In this document: in pieces, positions 58,381 to 64,000 of the stretch | Numbering within the stretch: the first letter of the stretch is position 1 | How the letters are laid out: every line of letters begins with the position of its first letter | From: Ornithinimicrobium laminariae | Lineage (GTDB): Bacteria; Actinomycetota; Actinomycetes; Actinomycetales; Dermatophilaceae | Assembly (NCBI RefSeq): GCF_019457945.1 | Contig: NZ_JAHZSU010000001.1 | Coordinates: 248,001-312,000 of the forward strand | Direction: 5' to 3' | DNA: 64,000 bases | Position numbers and translations under genes: made by a program | Notes under the pieces: generated by a model | Databases searched by the model: none | Told to the model about the DNA's origin: nothing | What the model saw: the letters and a program-made list of their open reading frames with translations, nothing else

Positions 58381-59215
58381 TGGCTGGCTCCTGTGCGGCT
58401 TCACTGGCATCGGCGACGTGGAAAATTTCCTGATGGACGCAGCCGGGGCCAGCGTCCGCCCGCCCAGCCACTTCGATTCCTGCTTCCACCACAGCAGATG
58501 GGCCACTGACATACCACTGTGTAGCGGGGCCGACTTCGGCTCCGCTGCTCTTCAGAACCTGCTCGATCACGGCAGCACTCAGCCTGCCGGAAGCCGGCTT
58601 GGCAATCTCTGCGTTGGGCTCAGAAGCGACCTGCCTGGAAAAGACGTGCACGACGCTCAACTGATCTGGATGGGCGCGCTCGAGCTCGTCCCACTCATCG
58701 GCAAACATCACGTGCTCCGCGCTTCGATTGCCCAAAACCGCTATAACGCGGGCGTCTTCTGGTGACTCCAACAGAGAGCGCACAATCGAGATGATCGGCG
58801 TCACTCCCGACCCTGCGGCAATCGCGACATGCTGCCGCGCTTGCCCGGGCTCGATGGCGCAATCGAACTCTCCGCGAGGTGGCAACACCGGGATCTGATC
58901 ACCGACGGCCACGTCGTCAATCAACCAGTTGCTCATCGCCCCACCAGACACCCGACTAGCAGCGATCCTGATCTGTCCGCTGCTCTTGGCTTGGCCCGGC
59001 GACAGGCACAGCGAGTAGTCGCGGCGGACATCAACCTCATCAATGAGATGCCGCAGCGTGACGTATTGCCCAGGCTTGAAGGCGAAGGTGTCGCTGAGGT
59101 CGGCCGGGACTTCAAGCCACACGGCCACTGAATCTGGCGTGAGCCTCTCGACCCGTGCCACCGACAAACGGTGGAAGGAGGGGCGGGCAGGGCGGGAACT
59201 CACCAACAAACTCAC
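58373..59215 (-). CDS. Ferredoxin-NADP+-reductase-like oxidoreductase without ferredoxin domain
   Basis: A 280-residue FAD/NAD(P) module: FAD motif RRDYSLCLSP, pyrophosphate-binding AAGSGVTPIISIVRS and the nucleotide end QWYVSGPSAVV. It resembles PaaE- and HmpA-type reductases but stops where the C-terminal 2Fe-2S domain would start. The start GTG at 59213-59215 leaves a proper N-terminus (LVSSRPARPSFHRLSVARVE); the longer open frame to 59626 is antisense to the GNAT gene. Its electron acceptor is unknown. Translated with the ASCH gene. Confidence 0.83.
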   Translation of the reverse strand: MSLLVSSRPARPSFHRLSVARVERLTPDSVAVWLEVPADLSDTFAFKPGQYVTLRHLIDEVDVRRDYSLCLSPGQAKSSGQIRIAASRVSGGAMSNWLIDDVAVGDQIPVLPPRGEFDCAIEPGQARQHVAIAAGSGVTPIISIVRSLLESPEDARVIAVLGNRSAEHVMFADEWDELERAHPDQLSVVHVFSRQVASEPNAEIAKPASGRLSAAVIEQVLKSSGAEVGPATQWYVSGPSAVVEAGIEVAGRADAGPGCVHQEIFHVADASEAAQEPANG

Positions 59216-59256
59216 GGACGCATTCTCGCACTGGTGCTGCGTGACACACTGGACGG

Positions 59257-59829
59257 GTGACTGACGTGCATTCCCACTCCCCCGGCCCCTTGGCAGACGC
59301 CAGCGTGCGCACTGGCCGCCCGACCGACGCGCCAGCAATCGGCATGGTTCAGGCAACGGTGTATGCCGAGTCGTTCCAGGGCATCTTGCCGGAGGCAACC
59401 CTGGCACAATTCGACGCGGGCGAGTTTGGCTCAATCTGGCGGACCTCAATGAAGAATCCCCCCACCCCAGCCCACCGAGTCTTAGTGGCCTGCGCCGGTG
59501 ATCAGGTGGTGGGTTTTGCCGCCATCGGCCCCGCGACGGATGACGACGACGCTGCGCCCGAGAAGGCTGGAGAGATCCTTGCCTTGGCCGTGCACCCGGA
59601 TGCTCGCCGACAGGGCCACGGATCACGATTGCTGAACGCGATCGCGGACACCCTGCGGGCTCACAATCACGAGACGGTGCTGGCCTGGGTCCCCCAAGGC
59701 GACGAAGTCACCCGCGGCTTCTTGCGTCTGGGCGGGCTAGACCCCGACGAAGCATGGCGCGAGCGCGATATTGATGGCTCCGGCGCGACCCTTCGCGAAG
59801 TGCGCGTTTGGGCTTCGCTGCCGACGTAG
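59257..59829 (+). CDS. GNAT family N-acetyltransferase
   Basis: A 190-residue acetyltransferase. The acetyl-CoA pyrophosphate loop is LAVHPDARRQGHGSRLL (R/QxxGxG/A), followed by a segment with AWVPQGDEVTRGFLRLGGL that forms the C-terminal helix. Substrate unknown. Divergent from the ferredoxin-reductase-like gene, with 41 bases between the GTG starts; followed by azlC after four bases. Confidence 0.88.
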   Translation: MTDVHSHSPGPLADASVRTGRPTDAPAIGMVQATVYAESFQGILPEATLAQFDAGEFGSIWRTSMKNPPTPAHRVLVACAGDQVVGFAAIGPATDDDDAAPEKAGEILALAVHPDARRQGHGSRLLNAIADTLRAHNHETVLAWVPQGDEVTRGFLRLGGLDPDEAWRERDIDGSGATLREVRVWASLPT

Positions 59830-59833
59830 CCAG

Positions 59834-60541
59834 GTGACTACTTCAGACACCGCTGAGCCCGACGAACAACGTCTCACGCAGTCTTTTGCTCTGCGGCAGG
59901 GCCTGGCAGTTGGCATAGCCACAGGGCTCTATGGCATTAGCTGCGGGGCGCTGGCCGTCGCCGCTGGGCTATCCACGTGGCAAGCAATGGCCACCTCGTT
60001 GCTCCTCTTTAGCGGCGGCTCACAGTTCGCGTTCTTTGGCGTCATTGGGGCTGGCGGGGCACCCATCGCAGCAGTCGCAACGTCAACCCTGCTCGGGGTG
60101 CGCAACGCCTTCTACAGCCTGCAGATGGCCAGTCTTCTCAATGTTCAAGGCGTGACACGGGTGCTGGCTGCGCATCTCACCATTGATGAATCGACTGCGG
60201 TCGCGGTCGGCCAGAGCGACCAGCGACAAGCCCGGATCGGCTTCTGGGCGACCGGCATCTCCGTCTTTATCTTTTGGAACCTCATGACGTTGCTGGGTGC
60301 ACTGCTCGGTGATGCGATGGGAGATCCCCGCGCCTATGGGCTCGACGCTGCCGCAGCCGCCGCGTTCTTGGCTTTGTTGTGGCCGCGCCTCAATGGTGGG
60401 GACCCGCTGGCAACAGCAGCCTTGGCTGTGTTGCTCACTGTTGTCAGTGCACCTTTCGTCCCGGCTGGCATCCCGGTGCTTATCGCCGTGGCAGCCGCGC
60501 TACTCGTGGGGCTACGCCCGAGCAAAGTTTGTGCACCGTGA
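59834..60541 (+). CDS. azlC: AzlC family branched-chain amino acid exporter subunit
   Basis: The large subunit of the AzlCD exporter, 235 residues with about seven helices. YGISCGALAVAAGLSTWQAM, FSGGSQFAFFGVIGAGG and LLGVRNAFYSLQMA are typical conserved parts. AzlCD exports branched-chain amino acids and analogues. The GTG at 59834 is preceded by the end of the GNAT gene; an ATG at 59771 in frame lies inside that gene. Confidence 0.9.
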   Translation: MTTSDTAEPDEQRLTQSFALRQGLAVGIATGLYGISCGALAVAAGLSTWQAMATSLLLFSGGSQFAFFGVIGAGGAPIAAVATSTLLGVRNAFYSLQMASLLNVQGVTRVLAAHLTIDESTAVAVGQSDQRQARIGFWATGISVFIFWNLMTLLGALLGDAMGDPRAYGLDAAAAAAFLALLWPRLNGGDPLATAALAVLLTVVSAPFVPAGIPVLIAVAAALLVGLRPSKVCAP

Positions 60542-60843
60542 CCATGTGGATTGCGGTCCTTGGAGCCTGCGCATTGTCGTTCCTGCTGAAGTTCAGCGGC
60601 TACGTCGTTCCTGAACGCTATTTGCAACGTCCGTGGATGCAGCGGGTGATCCCACTATTGCCGGTTGCCCTGCTGTCTTCGTTGCTCGTCACACAGGCAG
60701 CTTTGAGCAGCGGCGGAACTCTGCAGATCGACGCTCGCGCGGCGGGGATTGGCGTCGCCGTTATGGCCCTCTGGTTGCGCGCACCCTTCTTGGTCGTGAT
60801 CGTTGCCGCCGCTATCACTGCCGCTGTGGTCAGGATGCTCTGA
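60538..60843 (+). CDS. azlD: AzlD family exporter subunit
   Basis: The small partner of AzlC: 101 residues and three to four helices, with FLLKFSGYVVPERYL at the start. The GTG at 60538 overlaps the azlC stop in GTGA. Pairing with azlC confirms the assignment despite low sequence conservation. Confidence 0.87.
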   Translation: MTMWIAVLGACALSFLLKFSGYVVPERYLQRPWMQRVIPLLPVALLSSLLVTQAALSSGGTLQIDARAAGIGVAVMALWLRAPFLVVIVAAAITAAVVRML

Positions 60844-60844
60844 G

Positions 60845-62029
60845 ATGTCCGTGCCACTGAGCAGCGCGGCCGAGATAGCCGACCCGAAGCCCACCCGCAT
60901 TGTGGGCGTGGACGTGGCCCGCACCTTGGCGCTCATTGGCATGTTTACCGCCCACATCGGGTCACGCTATGACGCCTCGGGCGAGGTCGCGCTGACCTTT
61001 CAGGTGGTTGCCGGGCGCTCGTCGGCGCTCTTCGCTGTGCTGGCCGGAGTTTCGCTCGTTCTAATGTCGGAGCGCCAATTGCGCGAGGTGCCGCCTGCAG
61101 TCAGTGCCGTGCGCATCTCTATCGCCATGCGCGCCATGCTGGTGGCGATGATCGGCCTCTTTTTTGGAGCGTTGGACTCCGGGGTGGCCGTCATCTTGGT
61201 CAACTACGGCTTGCTGTTCCTTTTTGCCATCCCGGTGATTACCTGGGGCTGGCGCAAACTGATGGCTCTTGCAGCGTTCTGGCTGGTGGCAAGCCCAACG
61301 CTAACCTGGCTCCTAACCCCCTACTTGCCAACGCCGTCTGGGCGCGTGACTTCACTCTTTTCCTTGGTCACCCCTATGGAGTCGACTAGCGAGCTCCTCT
61401 TCACGGGCTACTACCCCGTCATTACCTGGGGGACCTACCTCTTCTTCGGTATGGCGCTAGCCCGCTTGGACTTGCGCCGCCCCGTCGTCGCAGCGGCTCT
61501 CTTGGTCGGCGGCAGTGTCGTGGCTTGTCTGACTCTTGCGACCTCGTGGGCCTATACCGGCAGTGCCGCGATCAAGGGCGCTTTGACCGCCGATGTGGGT
61601 CTGCCTTGGTCGCAGTGGCCAGACCTCGCTGATCGGCTGAAGTTGGGGTGGGCTGGTGACCCCGCCCTGACCTCTTGGCTGTGGATGCCCGTCTGGGCCC
61701 CGCATACCGGGACGATGATGGACCTGCTCCACACATGCGCCACTGCTGCCGCGGCGCTTGGCCTCGGCCTGGTTGCCACCGCAGCCATTCCCGCGCCCTG
61801 GGCACGTTCTTGGCAGATTTTCTGGGGAGCAGGTGCCGTGTCCCTGACGCTGTACGTGACCCACGTCGTGCTGCTGGCGGGGCCGGCCATCGGTGGGCGC
61901 GCTCTCTTAGCCCACACAGTCGGGGCTCTGCTGATCGGCATGGTTTTTGCCGCGACCCGGCACCGGGGACCGCTGGAGGCACTCGTCAGTGCTGCCTTAC
62001 GGCAACCTTCCGCGACAACTCGCCTGTAG
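60845..62029 (+). CDS. DUF1624/heparan-alpha-glucosaminide N-acetyltransferase-like membrane protein
   Basis: A 394-residue membrane protein with about ten helices. The first helix RIVGVDVARTLALIGMFTAH has the Asp/Ala-Arg pattern of the acyltransferase-3/HGSNAT-like superfamily that includes DUF1624 and DUF418. Late helices contain GAVSLTLYVTHVVLLAGP with a His typical of this group. It might transfer acyl groups to cell-wall sugars, but this is a fold-based guess. The ATG overlaps the end of azlD by position (one base gap), so it probably belongs to the azlCD transcript. Confidence 0.75.
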   Translation: MSVPLSSAAEIADPKPTRIVGVDVARTLALIGMFTAHIGSRYDASGEVALTFQVVAGRSSALFAVLAGVSLVLMSERQLREVPPAVSAVRISIAMRAMLVAMIGLFFGALDSGVAVILVNYGLLFLFAIPVITWGWRKLMALAAFWLVASPTLTWLLTPYLPTPSGRVTSLFSLVTPMESTSELLFTGYYPVITWGTYLFFGMALARLDLRRPVVAAALLVGGSVVACLTLATSWAYTGSAAIKGALTADVGLPWSQWPDLADRLKLGWAGDPALTSWLWMPVWAPHTGTMMDLLHTCATAAAALGLGLVATAAIPAPWARSWQIFWGAGAVSLTLYVTHVVLLAGPAIGGRALLAHTVGALLIGMVFAATRHRGPLEALVSAALRQPSATTRL

Positions 62030-62046
62030 TTCACTCAATGTTCACC

Positions 62047-62075
62047 TTCTCAAGAGACCTGCGCTACTCTAAGAT
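62047..62075 (+). promoter_or_regulatory. Candidate promoter of the 56-residue gene
   Basis: TTCTCA at 62047-62052 and TAAGAT at 62070-62075 are separated by 17 bases, each matching four of six positions of the housekeeping consensus. Initiation would fall near 62082, leaving a leader of about 23 bases with the ribosome binding site. Confidence 0.45.
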
Positions 62076-62104
62076 GAACGCAAGGTAAACAAAAGGTGGA
62101 CACC

Positions 62105-62275
62105 ATGGATACACAGAGAGTAGTTGTGAGCCAATTTCCTCAGCCTGACCGCTCCCCCGTTCTGACATGGGTGCCTGTGACGCGCCCCGATGGCCGCATC
62201 AAGATGGAGATGCGTTGGCTTACCGGCAGCCCTTCGACTGCCCGCACAGCGCATCGCTATGGGGAAGCCGCCTAA
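62105..62275 (+). CDS. Small protein of 56 residues, unknown
   Basis: A short gene with good signals: ATG at 62105, AAAGGTGG four to six bases upstream, and a TAA at 62273-62275. It is followed by a 20-bp-stem hairpin 15 bases later. The product starts MDTQRVVVSQFPQPDRSP and continues with VTRPDGRIKMEMRWL; it is soluble, with no helix-turn-helix or membrane segment I can see. An N-terminal beta-like half and a short basic tail are all that can be said. No known family is recognised. Confidence 0.6.
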   Translation: MDTQRVVVSQFPQPDRSPVLTWVPVTRPDGRIKMEMRWLTGSPSTARTAHRYGEAA

Positions 62276-62289
62276 CCCTGATCTACACA

Positions 62290-62334
62290 AGCAGTGTGGG
62301 GCCCATCGCTTACGCGATGCGGCCCCACACTGCT
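62290..62334. terminator. Long hairpin between two convergent genes
   Basis: AGCAGTGTGGGGCC (62290-62303) pairs perfectly with GGCCCCACACTGCT (62321-62334). The stem continues with CATCGC/GCGATG after a one-base bulge, leaving a TTAC loop. It lies between the stop of the 56-residue gene and the stop of the glycine-rich protein gene and should end both transcripts, although neither side has a T-run. Confidence 0.7.
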
Positions 62335-62343
62335 GTGTGTGCG

Positions 62344-63462
62344 TTACCCCCAGGACAGCGTCACTGATCCGCTGGCACCAGCGTTGGTGTTGCGGGTGCC
62401 GAGACCTTGAGTCGTGGTTATGTAGGTCACGCCGGTCCTGGGGCCGACAAAGCTACTACCGCCACCACCACCGCTGCCGGCATAGTGCCCTGCGCCCTGA
62501 GATGCCGCAGCGTAGGTGATGCCACCCGCGCCTCCGCCGGCGTAACCGCCCCCGCCAGCACCCGGCGTGTGCCGGTCCTCCCACGGGTTTAGCCCCCAAG
62601 AGGCTGGCGTGTTGTAGCTCGTCTGGGTGGAATTAGCACCATTGCCTCCACCGTTACTACCTGTGCCGTTGTTGCTACCCGCGTTGCCGACTTGGAACGC
62701 ACTCCTGCTGGTGGAACCAGTGGATGTGCCTGTTGCTGTTCCATTGGAAGCACCCGCACCACCTGTTGTGCCAGCGGCACTCGAACCCCTACCGATCGTG
62801 GCAATCTGCGTGATGAAGCCGTAGTCGACTCGAGACGAGGCAGCGCCAGCCAGTTGAACGGGCGCGTTGCCGCCATCCGCACCAACAACCTGCGCAGTTG
62901 CCCCACCATTGACGGATCCAAAGGCTGTGGACGAGATGGAGCCGCAGCCTCCGCCACCACCGCCGGCCACCACAATTGGAGCGTTCGAGCCCAGCGCGCC
63001 CAGCAAGATAGCCGACCCTGCGCCGCCGCCCCCACGGCTACCGCCAGGACCGGTCGTTTGACTGCCCTTGGTCGCGGTGCCCCCGTTGCCATAGCCAACC
63101 CCACCGGCTGCGGTCGCATCGGAGTTCGTCCGTGCTCCGCCGCCACCGGCAATGACTGTGAGCGTCGACGAGCCAGAGCCAGCTATCACAAACTCACCAG
63201 TGATGCTGGCACCTGCCCCGCCAGTGCGGCCTCCACCACCACCCACCACGGTGTAGCGGATCGCGCAACCCTGCGGAACCGACACGGTCGTCGCGGTCCC
63301 GACCGTACCAAAAAAGAAGCCAGTCGTGGCGCAAGCGTTGGCGCTCTGCGCCTGGGCCGGAACTGCGGCGGCAATGGCGACAGCTGGCACGGCCCAAGCT
63401 GCACCAGTCACTAGGCGTCGCCGGCTCGGCATTGCATTTATCGGGCTTTTCTCTGGACTCAT
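62344..63462 (-). CDS. Tat-exported glycine-rich surface protein
   Basis: About 372 residues. A twin-arginine signal is obvious (SRRRLVTGAAWAVPAVAIAA, followed by PAQAQS cleavage region). The mature protein has more than 30 percent Gly with many GGGG runs and Ser/Thr/Asn/Ala in between; its edges look like a beta-fold (CAIRYTVVGGGGG at the start, ASGSVTLSWG at the end). Such Gly-rich domains occur in secreted bacterial proteins of unknown function. No cell-wall sorting signal is present, so it may be released. The ATG at 63462 is a compromise: an ATG at 63432 directly before SRRR and one at 63576 are also in frame, and none has a good ribosome binding site. Confidence 0.75.
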   Translation of the reverse strand: MSPEKSPINAMPSRRRLVTGAAWAVPAVAIAAAVPAQAQSANACATTGFFFGTVGTATTVSVPQGCAIRYTVVGGGGGRTGGAGASITGEFVIAGSGSSTLTVIAGGGGARTNSDATAAGGVGYGNGGTATKGSQTTGPGGSRGGGGAGSAILLGALGSNAPIVVAGGGGGGCGSISSTAFGSVNGGATAQVVGADGGNAPVQLAGAASSRVDYGFITQIATIGRGSSAAGTTGGAGASNGTATGTSTGSTSRSAFQVGNAGSNNGTGSNGGGNGANSTQTSYNTPASWGLNPWEDRHTPGAGGGGYAGGGAGGITYAAASQGAGHYAGSGGGGGSSFVGPRTGVTYITTTQGLGTRNTNAGASGSVTLSWG

Positions 63463-63817
63463 GAAGAAAAGCCTAAAAGCGAAGCCGCCGAAAGCGAAAC
63501 CGAAGCTGGATTTCGCTCCCAAGCGGTGATACCTATAGCCTCTTTTTTTGCATCCGGAAAGGCGCACAAGATGCATATCCCTACAGACACAACAATATTC
63601 GATTCTCTATGTAAATTTATTCATATTCCGCGTTTGAGCCGACAACAATCTGCGCTTGCCAGCAAAGCCACTTCCTCAGGCGGGTGCCGTCGGCTGAGTG
63701 AAACGTTCGAAGACTGACCGTGGCGGTGCCATGACACCACTCTTTTAGCGGTACAACGGAAAGGGTCGGCACCCCTCATAACTGAGGAATGCCGACCCTT
63801 AGCCAACTGCGGCGAGA
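63463..63817. other. Intergenic A+T-rich region with terminator
   Basis: This 355-base gap is notably A+T-rich between 63530 and 63660 and should hold the promoter of the glycine-rich gene. On the minus strand TTTCCG and TATAGG are separated by 17 bases, a weak candidate. The open frames here (for example 63526-63717 plus) have no start signals and look spurious. Near the right end lies the hairpin listed separately. Confidence 0.55.
63761..63800 (-). terminator. Hairpin terminator of the last gene
   Basis: AAGGGTCGGCA (63761-63771) and TGCCGACCCTT (63790-63800) are perfect inverted repeats, extended by CCTCA/TGAGG. On the minus strand it follows the stop at 63818-63820 by 17 bases and ends in CCCTTTCCG, a weak T-run. 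Confidence 0.7.
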
Positions 63818-64000
63818 TTAACTCTCGTCGGAGCCGTTCGAGTTGTCATCCGACTTCTCACCGTTGCCGCCACGACCACGGCCACCGCGACGACGACGCT
63901 GGCGACGCGGACGTTCGCCTCCGTTGTCGTCACTGCCGTTGTCGTCACTGCCGTTGTCGTCGCCTTCGGCATCGTCGTCTGAGGCAGCCTCATCGGCAAC
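63818..64000 (-). CDS. C-terminal tail of an RNA-binding protein (partial)
   Basis: Only the last 60 codons are visible. They begin acidic (VADEAASDDDAEGDDNG), with a GSDDN repeat, then turn strongly basic (RPRRQRRRRGGRGRGG), then Asp/Ser/Asn-rich to the TAA. Such acidic-plus-RGG tails occur at the end of actinobacterial DEAD-box RNA helicases and of RNase E/G. I cannot tell which from the tail alone. Confidence 0.7.
   Translation of the reverse strand, partial: VADEAASDDDAEGDDNGSDDNGSDDNGGERPRRQRRRRGGRGRGGNGEKSDDNSNGSDES

Noticed and set aside
59216..59626. N-terminal extension of the ferredoxin-reductase-like frame
   Set aside because: This part is antisense to the GNAT gene and reads as Arg/Pro-rich noise; the GTG at 59213-59215 gives the proper enzyme N-terminus.
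62344..63300. Apparent repeat array (GGT/GGC-rich) that might be taken for a minisatellite
   Set aside because: The repeats follow from Gly-rich codons of one continuous reading frame with varied codon choice; no regular unit length and no CRISPR-like spacing.
63461..63529. Lys-rich 22-codon peptide frame opposite the start of the glycine-rich gene
   Set aside because: No ribosome binding site, and it lies in the leader region of the opposite gene; too short to support.
63526..63717. 63-codon plus-strand frame in the A+T-rich gap
   Set aside because: No start signals, no family resemblance and it crosses the likely promoter region of the glycine-rich gene.

Overview
The window looks like chromosomal core sequence from a high-G+C Gram-positive bacterium (Actinomycetota). 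The main evidence is gene order and family content: prfB upstream of ftsE, the recA-recX-miaB series, the ftsK ... rimO-pgsA-cinA-clgR block, RNase J beside thyA-folA, a mycobacterial-type Lhr helicase, an Nei2-type glycosylase, DUF3046, and an actinobacterial Tad pilus locus. I cannot place it to genus. I found no tRNA, rRNA, CRISPR array, insertion sequence or prophage.

Layout. 0-5.8 kb: ftsE (cut by the window edge), prfB, a long nitronate-monooxygenase-type flavoprotein with palindromic operator candidates, a HAD phosphatase and an MHS-type MFS transporter. 5.8-14.6 kb: a compact minus-strand Tad/Flp pilus operon (tadA-tadB-tadC-pilin and three TadE/G-like genes), divergent from a 1330-residue FHA-FtsK/SpoIIIE protein of the EssC/EccC type that has no other type VII secretion gene nearby. 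14.6-24.1 kb: small membrane and metabolic genes, then miaB-recX-recA, an NYN-LOTUS protein, and lysC-asd with an internal lysC start and a strong terminator. 24.1-25.3 kb: a decayed hybrid sensor kinase. 25.3-37.4 kb: DUF3046, a duplicated PH-like membrane protein, an asymmetric heterodimeric ABC exporter, lhr, a secreted peptidase-like protein and nei2. 37.4-45.3 kb: clgR, cinA, pgsA, rimO, an ion channel with an unusual filter, ftsK, and an operon of a DinB/MDMPI-type and a DUF2161 nuclease-like protein. 45.3-50.8 kb: a quaternary-amine demethylation operon (DgcA/StcD-like, Rieske oxygenase, reductase) facing a LysR gene across a 36-bp dyad. 50.9-64 kb: SatD, a membrane protein, a GH3 glycosidase, rnj, thyA-folA, an ASCH/ferredoxin-reductase pair, a GNAT, azlCD, a DUF1624-type acyltransferase-like protein, a 56-residue orphan, a Tat-exported glycine-rich protein, and the 3' end of a gene with an acidic/RGG-like tail.

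How the genes fit together. recA, recX, lhr, nei2 and ftsK cover DNA repair and chromosome handling. prfB, miaB, rimO and rnj cover translation and RNA turnover. lysC-asd starts the aspartate-family pathway. thyA-folA makes dTMP and recycles folate. The demethylation operon should release one-carbon units from a betaine-like substrate, with control by the divergent LysR protein inferred from the layout. The surface systems are the Tad pilus, the orphan EssC-like ATPase and the glycine-rich protein.

Nothing here is clearly a wholly new system. The best candidates for a second look are the hybrid-kinase relic, the strongly asymmetric ABC pair, the betaine-type operon with its dyad, the orphan EssC-like protein beside Tad, and the 56-residue gene enclosed by a promoter and a 20-bp-stem hairpin. 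All functions are read from recognisable motifs by eye; no database search was run.
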